A stretch of 64,000 nucleotides of DNA from Ceratotherium simum simum (GCF_000283155.1 NW_004454163.1:19894718-19958717), one strand, 5' to 3'; positions 39,237-52,758 are shown, numbered from the stretch's first letter. Notes: a model not told the origin generated them from the sequence alone. Made by a program: numbers and translations.

Positions 39237-39405
39237 AGTGATTCTCAACACTTGCTAGCACATAAGAATTATCTATAGATCTAAAAGAAAGGTCCATGTC
39301 CCACACTTGAATTAAGATTAAACCCTTGGGAGTAGGGCCCAAGCACTGTCATTTCTTTTAAGCTTCCCAAGTGATGATTGTGCCACCAGAATTAAAACCA
39401 CTGTC
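39237..39405. mobile_element. hAT-type remnant
   Basis: agtgattctcaacacttgc, aagaattatctatagatcta and gaattaaaaccactg give the usual inverted ends of a MER20/MER58-like element. Confidence 0.55.
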
Positions 39406-39494
39406 AGAGTGAGCCTCAGAACCAGAGTAGACCTCAGGGAAAAGAGAGAACACTGGAAACATTCATGCCCTGGAATTATTATTAATGCCACCTC

Positions 39495-39690
39495 CATAAC
39501 CTTATACTAATTTAAGTACTTTAATCATTTCAACTTAGTTTTAAACTGAGATAAGATGAGCAGGGTTATTACTAATATTCCATAAGAGAGAAAACTGAGG
39601 GTACAAAGCACTAAACAGTTTGCCCAAGTTCACCGTGAATAGCTGAGTTCAGAGCAGATCTCTGACTCTAAGTCCTCCGCTATCTCCCCC
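39495..39690 (-). mobile_element. MIR SINE, inverted
   Basis: aagagagaaaactgagggta and acagtttgcccaagttcacc match reverse-complement MIR. Confidence 0.65.
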
Positions 39691-42157
39691 TCATGGAGAA
39701 ATACTGACTTTCTTACAGCAGCCCAGGTCCCACAGAGTCCATCTTTTATACAGGTTAAGTGTCTTGTAATTACCCATGAAAAAAGTGCAAATGTCCATTT
39801 ACAATGACACACCAAGTTAAGCCACCAGGTAGCTTCAGAGCTAAGAATCGGGCAGACTGAAGTTTCAGTTGCAACGCAGCCATGACCGGAAGCAAGGCAG
39901 TCAGGGCACAGCCCCCTGGGCACGAACAAGAGGGGACCCCACAGCCTAACCTGGTGGCCGACCCGATGAACCGCCTGGCCATTCCCAGCAGGGTTTAGGG
40001 AACAGGCACACTGTTCACCTTGTTCATGGCTGTACCCCTCACACTAACACGGTGCCATGGTCTAGTAGGCACTCAATAATCGCTCCATAATTGAAATCAG
40101 GGCTCTGGTTGGGTGTGGGGAGGGAAGTCCTTTTGATAAAACAGAGCAAGTAGTCAATAGCATTTGCTATTCAGGACATGAATTTTGTTCTAGAACTCAT
40201 TAGAGAAGATGCAAGGTCAAGTTGACCAGCTTCCATCCCTCAAGGAACACAGAAGCCACCAGATTTCTCCATATAGGACCACTCTGAGACCTATCACAGA
40301 AAGCAGCATCAACAAACAAAAGTCACCAGCACAGAAATGAGTAGGTGGATAGGCTGCAGGCTTCGCAGGAAAACATAATCGTTAAAAGGCAGGGAGGTGA
40401 GACCTGGAACTCAGAAGCTGCCCAAGGCACGAAGGATCACAGCCAGCAAAAGGACAGCAAGCTGCTTCTGCAACCTTGCCTGGAGCCCCAAGCACAGGCA
40501 CAAAGTGCTAGGAGGGTGTGCTGCGAGACTACAAAACCCTCTAGGCCAAAATACTTGTAGCCCTTATAAAAATACGGGGATTTTATAGCTCAGTTCTTCA
40601 GTGAGGTTAGGAAAACACAACACTTCTCAAAAATGTCATAAATGATGTCCTCTGCTTGGTGTAAGTGTGTCCATTTTGAAGCTTCTCCTGATAAAACAAT
40701 AGTTTATGGAGAGGGAAGAAAGAAAGAAGAAACACTTCCAAACTAAGCCAAGTTTCATCTTAGCATCATCACAAGAGTACTTTCCCCCGGTACCAGGTAC
40801 CTGGTGGGGTACTGCCAGGTTGGAGGAACTATGAAAACACCTTACCTAGTGGCCCTGTGGTAGGAAGTGGATCACATTTCATTCGTTTGCATAGAAAGAG
40901 ACTGGAGGACAAAGACCAGGCTGTTTACCCCATCTGAGCAGAAGCTCCCACAATCCTCTCTACAGTTATTGAGGTCTGAAGATCGTGTTCATGGGCCCAG
41001 ACACCAACCGCATCCTGGACCCAGTGGTGATGATGAGTCCACCAAATTCGGGGGGCCAAAGTCAAGACTATCCCCACTAGTATGTCACTGGGCATCTTCC
41101 CTTTTCATCACTGAGCTCCCACTATGGGAGACCAGAGAGCAAGAAGGTTAAGATTCAGGTATCAGGTACCAGCCTCAACTCCCATCACAGGCTCAGCTTC
41201 TTCATCTGTCAAGTGGAGAAATACCTTCCATATTAGGGTTGCCGCTAGGGTTAAATGAAATGATATATATAAAACACTTAGCACAGCATCCGGCACAAAG
41301 TAAGTGCTCAATAGTTATTGTTACTGTAGCAGGAACTCGGGCCCTGGGAGTGAAGGGGACATGGAGAACTCCCTCTAGGAGAGCACAGCCACAGCCACGT
41401 AGTCCCCACAGAACCACGTGCACACAGTGTCACAGGAACAGAGACGTTCACCCCCGCCAGTCTCTGCTGAGTTAGCTAACGCATCCTTCACCAGCAGCAA
41501 GGCAAGCTTCCTGGGTTCCCTGGTTACTTATCCCATTACAAGCTTCTTGGACCAGTAATAAGCTTCTCTTTTCCCCAAATACTCTCCACAGGGAAGCTCC
41601 CCATAACTTAAGGCCAGAGGGAATTATATGTAAATATACTGTTTATCCAGCGCTGACTAAGTAACCGAAAATCAATGTCTGATTTCTGGGCCAGTCAGGT
41701 AGGTTCCTGAGGCCTAACCCAGATCTCTTCTGAACTTGCTCCACATTCTTTCCTAAAAGAGAGAACCAAGCTAAGCCAAATGCTGGCAGGAAATTAAGGC
41801 AAAGAGACTGAGAGAGCAAAAAGCCACTCAGCATCCTTCGGGTAAAGGAGGACAGAAAAAAGCAGAGAGCGAACTTCATTCTGTAATGTATTAAATGCAC
41901 AGTTAAACAGCAAAGTTATAAAGACACCCAATAGTCCCTATCACTTAAATGAAACAAAAGTCAAATATACCAAAGGTAGATCTATCTACATACTTCTGGC
42001 ACTGGTCATCACAATCATATTTTTGATATTTGCTATCCTATATGCTTATAGCACTGTCTTCTCAACCCAGTATTTTGAGGCAAGATTCAACTCTTTCTGA
42101 TATCTGATTACATCAGTCACAATTACATCTTAATCCACATTTTATAACTGTGTTTGA
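39691..42157. other. Unassigned intron 1 sequence (one MIR within)
   Basis: Apart from the MIR at 41180-41330 no repeat or gene is seen. A 14 bp perfect palindrome ACCAGGTACCTGGT lies at 40792-40805. Confidence 0.5.
41180..41330 (+). mobile_element. MIR SINE
   Basis: cttcttcatctgtcaagtgg, gggttaaatgaaatgatata and gtaagtgctcaatagttatt are MIR 3' half. Confidence 0.8.
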
Positions 42158-42628
42158 AGCTAACGAAGAACCAAGTCTCCATGTGGCTTTTGAAGGCAAA
42201 ATTTACCTGTTTACTGCCCTGCAGATGTTGTTAACAGAGTAAGCAGTGTGTCCTCAAGTGGCAAATGGACAAGATGGGAAGTGCTTGGTGTTCCGGAAGC
42301 ACTGTTGAGTCATTTCATCCAGCCAGTTTACACCAGCAAAGCTGGTGTAGAGCCGTGTGTGGATGTTGAAGTTTTGGAAAGATCACTGCAAGTTCCCCCG
42401 TTTAAAAGGGGTGTGTTGATGGCAAGTCGGTTTTGTAAGGCTACAATGTTAAATCCATTTAACCTGCTTGCCAAAGAAGCTAAAAAAGATTTACTAAAAG
42501 CTAGTACATTTCATGCAGTTAAATATACGTCTGGATCCTATCAAGAAGTTAAAGCTTTGTTGAAATCCTACTTCTAGCAACATGACTACATCTCCTGGAC
42601 CGTGCATTCTCTCTGCACAGAGCAATTT
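42158..42628 (+). pseudogene. ADAD1: Processed pseudogene fragment of ADAD1 (adenosine deaminase domain containing 1)
   Basis: The plus-strand reading from 42248 contains [21 protein letters not shown], followed by [23 protein letters not shown] and [13 protein letters not shown] recognise this as the C-terminal half of the A-to-I editase-like domain of ADAD1, a testis RNA-binding protein. Clear damage is present. The usual ATG is GTG in MSSSDK. About 70 residues between the IQPVY segment and the PFKxG segment are missing. A stop at 42575 interrupts homology that continues in the same frame to an EQF-like end at 42628. Upstream, a frame carrying FEGKIYL shifts to the one carrying [10 protein letters not shown]. 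There are no introns in the matching stretch, so it looks like a retrocopy, on the strand opposite MYO5B. No clear poly(A) tail or target duplication is visible. The parent assignment is from memory of the family. Confidence 0.72.
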
Positions 42629-43364
42629 AAGTCATATTACAAATCTTTAAGTCATTTAACAGTTTCCAGAGCACACCATCTTCATTTCCACCTAAGCTCT
42701 GCGAAATATCCCTCCTTTTCAAATCCATACGTAACACCATCACTTGGATGGTTGTTTTCCCCTTTTGTCCTGCAGGTGTATACTCCTGCTCTTGACAATT
42801 GAAGATCAGTATACTGCTTTCCCCAAAGAAACAGTCTTAACAGTTTACGATCAACATAATGTTTATTAGAAAGTCACAGCCCCAGAAATATTCACCAAGT
42901 CCAAGTTAAATTTGTTTGCTTTCATTTTTAAAATTTAAAACCTGTTCCATTATTTGACCTCTCTAAGCAATCAAAGCCACCACTGCCTGAAGTCATTTCA
43001 GGCTAAGCTGTCTTCTAAAAAGAGAACTTATTGATCAAAATTCAGTAATTGAGAGACTGTATAGGGACACGACTCTTTTCTGAGGAAAAATTTAGGGGAA
43101 CTGCCCCATGCATCTGGACACATCACTATGTTGATTTGCTCTTCCTTTGTCTTTAAGAGATCAGCTATCTTAGAACTTAAAAGCCTTACACAATTGCATT
43201 TGGGACTCAAGCCAGCTCTCAGTCTTGCTTTTACAGGATAAAGCACGCTAGCCTCCCTATCCCCCAGTATTCCAACACTTGATCTTTGAGGCTATTCCAT
43301 CAACATTCTTCAACTGGTGCATGTCCCCCGTAAACTACAAGGCCCACGGACTAGAACATAGACT

Positions 43365-43500
43365 CTAGTTCATTCATTCATCAGTAAGTATTTATTGAAC
43401 ACCCACCACGTGACAGGCACTGTGCAAGCTGCTGGGACACAGTGAAAAAAAGACATGTCCTTATCTTCAAGGATGTCAGACCACATTATGACACTAATCT
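43365..43500 (-). mobile_element. L2 LINE 3' end, inverted
   Basis: ttcattcattcatcagtaag, tatttattgaacacccacc and gtgacaggcactgtgc are the reverse complement of the L2 terminus. Sequence to about 43735 may be older continuation of the same element. Confidence 0.75.
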
Positions 43501-46374
43501 ACCTCAATGGTTATAATTGCTTCAACAGCACAGAAATTCGCAGCATATAAGAGGGGACCTAACCTAGTCTGGGTCATCAGGAAAGGCCTCACTGAAAAAG
43601 CAAGATTCAAGCTGAAACCTAAATGGACAAGGAGAGAGGCGTGTTCAAGGCTGAATGATTATCCGTGTGACAGGCCTGGTGCAGGAAGGAGTAGTGCTCC
43701 CCGAAGAACTGAAAGAGAGCCAGTATGAGTGAGACACAGTACAGAGGAAAAAGGCTCAAAATGACGCTGCGGAGAGATGCAGGAGGTTCTTAGGAGCCCC
43801 ATTACAGATTTTTATATTATTCCACGGCCAATGAAAAACTACGCACAGGTTTTAAACATGAAGAGGGACATGTTCAACACTGCATAATTAAAGGATGAGT
43901 ACTTACAGATTGATGTATAAGGAAAAAGAATCCTCAATATGAGAATGTAGTTAAATCTTCCAATGTGCATGCTCTGTATCCTTTCCCTGTCCTCATGTGC
44001 ACTCACAAGGAAAAGGAAATCGAGGACATCGTTTTTCCTGCCCCTACTCCCAAATAAACTGTCTTTGAAATTTTGCTCCTGAATATTCCTATTATTTCAT
44101 TTACTCGATGCTTTTCCATTCCAGACTACTAAACTGCTATTTCTACTACACTTCTTTAGCGATATACAGCTTTTGAATCCTCTTTATTTATGTATTATTT
44201 TATTTCCTCTTCAACCGGGTCTTCCAACTTTTTTCCAGTGTCTCTTGCAATGTGGAGCTTATCTGGAGTTTCAGAGAGTTAAGTGGAAAAAATTAACTCT
44301 AAGAGTGAAGAGGGAATGCTCAACCTGGGTACATTAGCACACAGGCACAGTAATAGCATCTAAAATTCTGTGACCTCAGGGAAAGAGAAAGATGTTCCAG
44401 AACTCACACACACAATCACCGAGCAGCAGCCATGAAACTGATTGTGACTTTAGAGCCAGGAAGTTAAAAGGGTGTCTGCTGCTTAAATCACTATTAACCA
44501 AAGACCTTAAAATGATGCCTCTGATTTCCATCCTGGTGCTGAGAGGAATCACCGAGCAGCCATTATCAATAATGCATCCTGCCTATTTAGAACTGAATCA
44601 TTCTCTGGAGAGTTTTATTCAGTGTTAATATCAAACAAGTTTGCTGTCCGACAGCCCTAGATTCCCTAGGATGATCACGGCTAACGCCTTTCCTCTAGGC
44701 CAAATGATTGGGTTTTAGAGACCGATTCAGATTTTATACTGAAATGTCACTTCAGGTCCAGTTGAAAAGTGGGTCTGCAGCTTGAAAGAACTGACCCTCC
44801 ATGTTACTATCAAGAAAAGACTTAGGAGAGTTTTAGAAAAATAGCAGAGGACAGATGTGGTTAGTGCAAAATGCACCCTTTATAGGCTCTACCCTGAAGG
44901 ATTATGAGCGGGTGGGGGGGATTCATCTCAATGAGAAAAGCTAAAATGAGAGAATGTAGATTCATCTCAGTCTAAAACTTCCCTGCCTCCCCCACTCCCC
45001 TCCCCCGCCAAACAGGTATCATCACGAAAAACCATTTGAGGAATAGGTATGAAACAAGTGATCTTTCCAGTCCATTTAGGTGTTAAAATAGAGATGCATC
45101 CCAGGTCTACAGTTATAGCCTTCTCCAGTGTCCCCTACCACTTCCCTGGTTCCAGGGTCTTCCTGGAGACCCAGCACAGCATAGATGAGAGCCTGAGGAC
45201 CATCACAATGGAAGAAGCACAACGCCTCCAACAAAGGTAAGTGATCCAAGCAGTCCCCACCTTCAACAAACTGAAAATGTACAAAAGCAGACAAAAGGAA
45301 AGAAAGCAACCAACCTGGTTCTGGACACAGGCTGAGTCATAGTTATTCTTTCCATGACAACTGAGAACACAGAGCTGAAAACGTCCAGCAAAAGGCAATT
45401 GTGTCTTGGTGTGGAAGGTACGTTGGTCTGGAAGGCAGGTTACAAAGGGTATGGACCTCCCTCGGCATCCAAACAGAACTGCCTCTGACAAATCATTCTA
45501 ATTCTCCAGGCCTTGGTTTTCCCAATGAGTAGGTTTAACTAAAAGAAGCTCTGAACGCTATGTCTGTGTTTATCATTCAACCACTTCCCTGTTTCCCAGT
45601 AAGAGGGCTGCCTATGGCAAAAATCTTTTAATGCTGACCTCCAATACATCCATGGAAAGATCATGGTTTGTGGCTCAACAGAAAAGCCTCTCTCTCATCA
45701 CAGAGACCATAGGAACCTATAGTTCAGTGCTTTGTTTTTAGGTAAATAAGTTTTTCTCCTTATTTAGCAGGTGAGGGAAACAAGGTCCCCAGAAAATCAG
45801 TGCCTAACCCAAGAGCACACCACTCTCTATAGTCAAAAAAGTGTCCCAAGAACCAGTAGGAAATGGGTGAAAGAAGAAAAGTTCCCTGCTAAAAAATAAT
45901 CATTAGATGTTTAAAATAGACCACTCATCGGCCCTTCCCTCTCCTGCTGTATCCACCATCTGCTTGTGTTTAACACAGCTCCTTCATATTTTGGTTAACG
46001 CTTAGCTCTAGAGTCTCTTTTACTGCTGACAGAAGGATGAAGAACAGTATCATGTTATGACAGAGTTCCACCTCTCACAGCTGAGATGTTAATCACCAAA
46101 ATGCCAGCAAATTCCTCCCTGCCAAGTCCCAACATCCCATCCCCACATTCAAAGGCTTCAAACTAGCTTAATGTTGTCTAGCCTCATCAACCACTAGCCC
46201 ACAGCTGGACGAGGCACACTGTCCACTGTTCATCCGTAGCATCCTCCTCTCCATCCACGTCTTGCATGTGCTTGTCCCCACTGCCTCACTCCTAAGTGCC
46301 GTACGGCTAGAAAAGTACTTTATTTAGAAAGTGTATTGCAGCTTTCAAAGGGCTTTCACAAGCGCATAGTCTTA
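43501..46374. other. Unassigned intron 1 sequence
   Basis: Part of 43501-43735 may be old L2. A MIR-like fragment is possible at 45750-45860. The 118-codon minus frame at 45135-45491 has no recognised domain. 42629-43364 is plain. Confidence 0.5.
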
Positions 46375-46540
46375 GAATTCCATGAGACAGGAAGCACAGT
46401 TGTTCCTAGACACATTTTACCCATGAAGGACACTGAGATCCAGAGAGGGTAAGGGACTTGGCCAACTCAGGCCCCTAAAAAAGAATGGACCCAAAAAAAG
46501 AGCTGATTCCTCTGCCAGTGCTCTTTCCACTCCTCCATGC
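46375..46540 (-). mobile_element. MIR SINE, inverted
   Basis: attttacccatgaaggacac, tgagatccagagagggtaag and gggacttggccaactcagg match reverse-complement MIR. Confidence 0.7.
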
Positions 46541-46624
46541 CCAAACCTGAATGGAGGAATTCCAATCAGTCACCAAGACCTGTCAGTTCAACCCCATTCA
46601 TTCAGGCACCTAGAACATGTCAGA

Positions 46625-46794
46625 TACTGTTGACCTCTCTCTCTAACTCAGCATCTTCTCTAGATTCCCACTCTGCTACCTTAATTCAGGACTTCATCTT
46701 TTACCTGAAATATTACAATCTATTCTTAATTGGTCTTCACGCCTCCAATCTCTCCCTTTCCAGACAGCTTGCTCCTGGAACAGTCTACTGGGAT
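46625..46794 (+). mobile_element. L2 LINE fragment, left part, split by MER5
   Basis: ttaattggtcttcacgcctc and tccctttccagacagcttgc match L2. The homology resumes after the MER5 element at about 47040. Confidence 0.65.
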
Positions 46795-47035
46795 GAGGGT
46801 AGGGGGGTAAAACTGTCCCCAGGGGACATCTGGCAATGTCTCCAAACATTTCTGGTTATCACAACTGGGGTAGGAGGGGTGAGGTGCCAAGGAGCATCTA
46901 CTACTGGCATCTAGTAGGTAGAAAACAGGATGCTAAACATCCTACAATGCACGGGACAGCCCCCACAACAAAAAATTATCCAGCCCCAAATATTAATAGT
47001 GTCAAGCTGAGAAACTTTGTTCTCAAGTTATCATC
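46795..47035 (+). mobile_element. MER5-type hAT-Charlie element nested in L2
   Basis: ccccaggggacatctggcaa, tggcatctagtaggtagaaa and gcacgggacagcccccacaa are diagnostic of the MER5 non-autonomous DNA transposon, in plus orientation. Confidence 0.88.
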
Positions 47036-47039
47036 CTGA

Positions 47040-47565
47040 AAAAAACAAAAAAAAACTCGCATTCCTCATGAAGTCATTCCCTTACTTAAAAACATCCATG
47101 TTGTTTACAGGATCAAGTTCATATGAGACTGTTCACAATCTGGCCCAAACAACTTTTCCGGCTGCATCCCTGACCCTTCCCCATACCATTCCTACCCTCC
47201 TGCCACACTAACCTCCTATTTCCAAACACCTCACCAGCTTTCCTGTCTGTGTGCCTTTGCTCACGCTTCTTCCTCTGCCTCGAACATCTCCCTCCCTTTC
47301 TCCCCCTTCCCCCACTGCTACTCCCCTTTTACAGTCCAGCTTGAGCATTACTTCCTTTGTTGGGCCTTTTTGTTCCCGCTGGCCCCAGTGGTCTCTCTCC
47401 TCTACGTTTTCATTATAACAGCCGTTAATTCTATTACATTCACTCTATAGATGTTTCCCTTCCCTCTCATGTAGGAATAAAATGTCATTTATCTTTACGT
47501 CCCATGCATATAGAAGAGGGCCTGGCAAGTATTTCAATCTGTGTTGGTTGAATGGATGAACTCCA
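47040..47565 (+). mobile_element. L2 LINE fragment, right part
   Basis: acaatctggcccaaacaac, ctgtctgtgtgcctttgctc and a gaagagggcctggcaagt terminus ending ttggttgaatggatg: a well-preserved L2 3' end. Confidence 0.82.
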
Positions 47566-48534
47566 GCACTGTCGATTCTTGCTTCTCATAGCGAGAAACT
47601 AGAGCCTCTCTCTCACCGGAAACGCTAAGTACAGTACTATCTAACCAACCCATCAGCACAGGGCTGTCACCAGTTTGAACATCTGGGCAGGACGAGAAGC
47701 AGCTTTGTCTTTGAACTCCTGCAAAGAGGTCTGATGATGCTGCATTTCTCTCTGCAGAGTTAGCAGAGCCATAGCTCCTGTAACTTCTTAGGTCTTATCT
47801 GTCAGAACTCCTGGTTCCGTGGGAATTGCTGGGTTCTGCAGATTTAGAAAACTCTGATTCAATGGATATGTTAAATAAATGTAGTGTTTTCTGTTTCCAG
47901 AAGAACACCAAAAGAAAGATCTTTAGCACAGGTCTAACCAGTTATAGGGTACCCCCAAGAGACATTTCAAAAAGTCCCAGACTCCTGCCCTGTTAACAAG
48001 GGACAGATCAACAGCTGACCTCCAGAATGTGCTGCATCACACCGACTGTTCACCTTCCATCACTGGCAAGAAGCAACACCCACAAGGTTTAGGTTAAAGG
48101 GAAACAGAAGGAACTAGAAGTCATCAAGAGCTCCTTGGCACCTCCAAGGAGCCTCCTTGGCCCTATTAATTTTGCAGGGACTCACATCAAAACCTCTCTG
48201 TGGGCTCCAGAAAACACTGATGTCAGCCCTGCAGGAACTGATGCTATGGAGGAGGCAAAAAGTAGCTAGAATGTATTTGTAGCTCACATAACCAGAAACC
48301 ATTAAAAAAAAGAAAAAAGGTTAAATAGTACTTAGCATTAACCTCCGACCTGTGAGGACAGAGGAAAGAGGCCTAGCTGAGGCTTGTACAAGCTTCAAGG
48401 ATCCAGTCCGAAGTCTGGAGAGCACCTTAGGCTGGTAGAAAAGCAGCATAACTCATGTCAGAGGCAACAGTAACAACGAGTGGTCTTGTGTTCGAGAAGT
48501 ATGGCCTGATGAAAAGTTGGAAATGGGGGTTGGT

Positions 48535-48720
48535 GGTCTGAATGCCAGTCCCAACCCTGTCACTAACTGCTGTGTGACCGAGACAAACTGCGTCCTCACT
48601 GAGGAAGATCCACTTCCCTCCTCAGTTTCCTCCTTTGTAGGAACTGCCTATCCCACCTCACAAGGACATCAAAGGAGAAGAATTCCAATCAGACAGTAAA
48701 CTCCTCATAGGGCAGAAGAT
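48535..48720 (+). mobile_element. MIR SINE
   Basis: gccagtcccaaccctgtcac, taactgctgtgtgaccgaga and tcctcagtttcctcctttg are MIR core and 3' half. Confidence 0.72.
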
Positions 48721-49784
48721 GACACTGTCAGGCACTGTGGAGGGAAGAAGTCCAAGACATGTTTTTGCCCTTGGAGAGCAAACAGCATTCTTAAGCAGAC
48801 AAAGCATAAAAACGGAAACATTAATCATCAATTAAAGGTAAGCGGCAGGACGTCGAGTTACCGGAGACCAGCACAGAATGAAATCTAGTCAGTGGTACCA
48901 GCCCTCAGAGATGCTGAAATGGAAGCTCCCTCTGGCTGGACGTCCAGGAGGAGTACCCAAAGAGAACCTGACACGCATGATCAGAAGCAGGTGTGGGACA
49001 AGAGCTGATATTCCAGGCAGGAGAGCGCAAGGCCATCAGCCAGGCTGAACCAGGGACTTGCAGGCAGGTGTGGTGGGAGGTAACCTCTAAAGGCAGGTCA
49101 GTCACATCACAGCAGAGGACTTAATTCCTAGCTAAGGGATTCTCACCTAATCTTCTAACCGGGAGAAGCCAGAGAAAGTTTATAAGCAGTTGGCTGGTGG
49201 GTATAAAATACGTTTATAGCTGTCGAGCATTATACAAATGCTAATTGTTTTCATTGCTATTCTTGGCACCCACTGAAGCCCCGCACCGTGTAAAGGGTAC
49301 CCAGATGGTAGAATAAAAACATTAAAAGACAAAATAGACCAGTGAATAATTTATATCAGTTTAATCACTTAACAATACTCTGCACCCAGATGGAACCGGC
49401 AAGATAAGAAAAGCCCAGAACCTCTGGAAGATAAGCAACTGAAATCAAACGAACGTCTTCCTCTACATGAGCAAGCGGTTAGAAGCCAGGTTTCCAAAAC
49501 AACTTAGCTTTCTCGACCAAACTCCGGTCTTCCTCCCTCCCTGCTTCCTTCCTTGTTTAGTTCAGTGGCTCCTCTCTTCCACGTAGGCAATCCTGTGGCT
49601 GCTCTCCTATATGTAACTTAGCCTCAATCTTTCCACTGAGCTCTACACCTACATACCCAAGTCAGTGTCTTTATCATGGTATCTAATATGTAGATCAAGA
49701 GTTTAAAAGGCCAAATGGAACTCCGAATCTTATCCTACCCCTCACCTATTTCTTTACCATCTGAGAAAATGATACCTCAATCCA

Positions 49785-50512
49785 CTTGGTTGCTCAAGCC
49801 AAAAGCCTAGAGCTTGTCCTGGCTTCCTTTCTTTCCCTGATATCCACAACCAATCAGCAAGTCCCATTAGCTCTGCCTCCAAAAGATATCCCGGACCTGA
49901 CACGTCCCCATTCACCCCACCCCTTCCACTCCCTCCTAGACTGTTCTATACTCTTACCTAGCGTCTCTGCTTCCCTCCCGACCTCTACTAATCATTTTCT
50001 AAACATCAATCAGTGTTTTTTGTTTTTTTTAATACATCAGAACATGTCATTTCCCTGCTTAAAATCTTCCACTGCATGAGAATCAAATAAGCTCCTCATC
50101 GAAGTTGTCAAACCCCGCATGGTCTGTCCACCAACCCCATTCCTTTCCATCCCCCAGCACACTGCACTCCAGCCACAAGGGCCTGATTTCTTTCCTTGGG
50201 GTTTTTGAAATTGCAGCCCTCCTCCAGCCTCCCATGGCTCTGCCTTGTCATAAATCTCCGCTTAAATATCACCTTTGCAAAGAGCCTTTCCTGATCAACT
50301 AATCTAAAAACAGGCCCTGTTAATCACTTTCTACCATGCCCCCTTGTATTTTCTTCATAGTATTTATCTGAAATGAGTGTGTTCATCTCTTGCCTATCTC
50401 AGACTCATAAACGTAAGCTCCAGGAGGATAGAGACCTATTTTTGGTTCACTGTTACACCTCCAGTGCCAAGAACGGTGCCTGGTATACAACAAGTGCTCA
50501 AATATCTGCAGA
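49785..50512 (+). mobile_element. L2 LINE fragment, about 730 bp
   Basis: The longest L2 in the window, from ttggttgctcaagccaaaag to gtgcctggtatacaacaagt. The chance frames within it (97 and 65 codons) have no independent support. Confidence 0.8.
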
Positions 50513-50859
50513 GGAACCAAATCTGAGCTAGAACAGCCCACGTTTATTACAGGTGCTCCCCCTCTGGGGGAAATGGGAGCGTTCCAGTTGTCCTTGCTCC
50601 AGCGCTAAGGTTCAGACTGGAGAGAGGTCTCTGCAGTCCACGGGTCTGGGGAGACTTCACAGGAGAGAGACAGGATAAAGAACAACAGACGATATCTCAG
50701 GTGCATGCCAAGACACTGAGGAATCCAGATTTTAAGCATCTACTGGAAAGTGAGAAATGTAGAGGGAGGGAGGCTGATACACAGGAGTAGCATCACTAAT
50801 TCCATAGCATGACTTAGTCTACTATTTCTTCACAGCAGGTTAAATAAAGACTGGCTTTC

Positions 50860-51060
50860 CTGAGCACCACCATGAGTCAGTCATCATACCAGGCATTTCT
50901 ATCCACTGTCATTTAACCCTCATAATTCTTCCAACAAAGCACTACATCCCTCATTTCTATAAATGCGGGGGCTGCGGCGCATAGAAGGCGCATCTTTCTC
51001 TGCCCAAGGCCATGCAGCAAGGGCAGAGCAAGCCTGGATCCCAGTATGTCTGAGGTCCTT
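50860..51060 (-). mobile_element. MIR SINE, inverted
   Basis: tgtcatttaaccctcataat, gcccaaggccatgcagcaag and gagcaagcctggatcccagt follow reverse-complement MIR. Confidence 0.72.
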
Positions 51061-52758
51061 CCCTTTCCACCCACTCTATACTGTGTTCCCCAAGACAACT
51101 AAGAGTTTTTGGATTCAAGGAAGCAGGTGCTAAAAGCAGGAAAAACACAGGACAGGAAGCCCGAGTCCCTTATAAACAAGCTGTGACATTCAATTTGGAT
51201 CAAGGAGAGACAAACTTTGGTCCCTGTCGTGAGTACGGAGCCAGAAACCTGGACCAATGACTTCCAGCTCCCAGCACTCCTCCCTGCCACCACCACCCCG
51301 TTTCCAAAGATAAATATCGGAGGCAATGTGAAGTTCTACCAGTAAACGTAGATCAGGCCAGGGCATGCCACCCTGCAGGATGATCAGAAGGGCTGGACTC
51401 TGGCTCAGCAACTCTGACTGCAAATTGCAATCTGAATCCAAGAATGCCTCCAGGATAACCCCTGTTAACCCTACACTGACATCTCCTGGATGATCTCATT
51501 ATTTGCAAAATAGTCTCAAATGAAGCCACAGCTGGGAGGGCAACAAGAAGAAGGGTTGGCAGGCTGTTTCTTTCTTTTTCCTTTCTTTTTTTTAATTGCA
51601 AAAGGTGTGCCAAAGAGCAGTCTTCAGCCAGAGGCAGAGCTCGTTCACTGCTAAGGGAAAACACTCGGGATGAATTCAAGATCTTTCCCCTGGCTGTGCC
51701 AGCTGCATGGAAAGTGAGCGAATTATGAGCTTACACACATGAGGTGGCAGCAATGGACCGTCAGACCGTGTTCCCTCCCAACACTCTAAGACTATAAGGG
51801 GCACTAGGTATTGGAGAGGTTTAACTTGCCTCAGTGGGATGGAGGCAAAGAGGAGGAGGAGGAAAAGGACTGGCAGGAAGGGAAAAGAGAGAAAAACAGA
51901 AACAAAATGCAAGTGGTAGAAAAAAGTATACTAATTCCTAGCAATAGTGTAGTAGCTAACAGTCACCTCCACTCTGTTCAGAATTGGTTGATATGCGTCA
52001 AGATTGCAATGAGCTAGTTCAGAGATCCATTTACTTGGGTGTCAACAGCCTTCTGCACTAAGGAAATAAAGAAACGGCATGGGTACCAGTGACCCAACCC
52101 AGCACATACTCTGGTTCTAAGGGTGTCCCCACAGCCAACTTTGTACACCAGTGCAGGGGTAAAGGAAGGCACCAGGTGCATACCCATCTGCAGTAATGCC
52201 TCCCAAGCTCCTCAGAACTCTGAATTTACCAGGTCACACCAGACATCCATTCCTGCCCTTCCTGTCCCTGTTACAGCACAGCTACTGGCTTGTCATACTT
52301 CTAGAAATGAGTAAAGGGGATTCGGTAGTTGGTCTAGATAAGACACTTCCAAAAGTTGGCCATGAAATGATGCTCACGAGGCCACGGCACCCTTTTCATA
52401 TAAACTGGCCTTGAGCAGGAGTGACTGGCTAGCTCTACTCACAGTCTTCAATAGCCGGACAGCGAAACCATTGCCCCTGCCACCTTCCAGCTCCTTCAAC
52501 AAAAGGCAGATGGAGCAGTCAGAAGCTCTTCATGTCGGGTTCTCAAAGTTCTTCCAGAATATTCCCAACTGAGTGCAGTAACATTAAGCAAGTATGACAA
52601 TGATTGTGACAAAACGAGACAGGACACTCATGCTTCACTCAGTGTTACACCACAAACTAAAGAAGCCCAAACTAAGAAATCTGTATTTAAAAACCAAACC
52701 AAACAAGATAATATCATAAATAAAATTTGATACTTTGTTCATTACAAATATTTTTTAA
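51061..52758. other. Unassigned intron 1 sequence
   Basis: Contains a polypurine-rich stretch (51837-51909) and no recognised gene. 47566-48534 and 48721-49784 are similarly plain. Confidence 0.5.

Noticed and set aside
45135..45491. 118-codon minus frame
   Set aside because: No domain recognised and no splice or start context; treated as chance.
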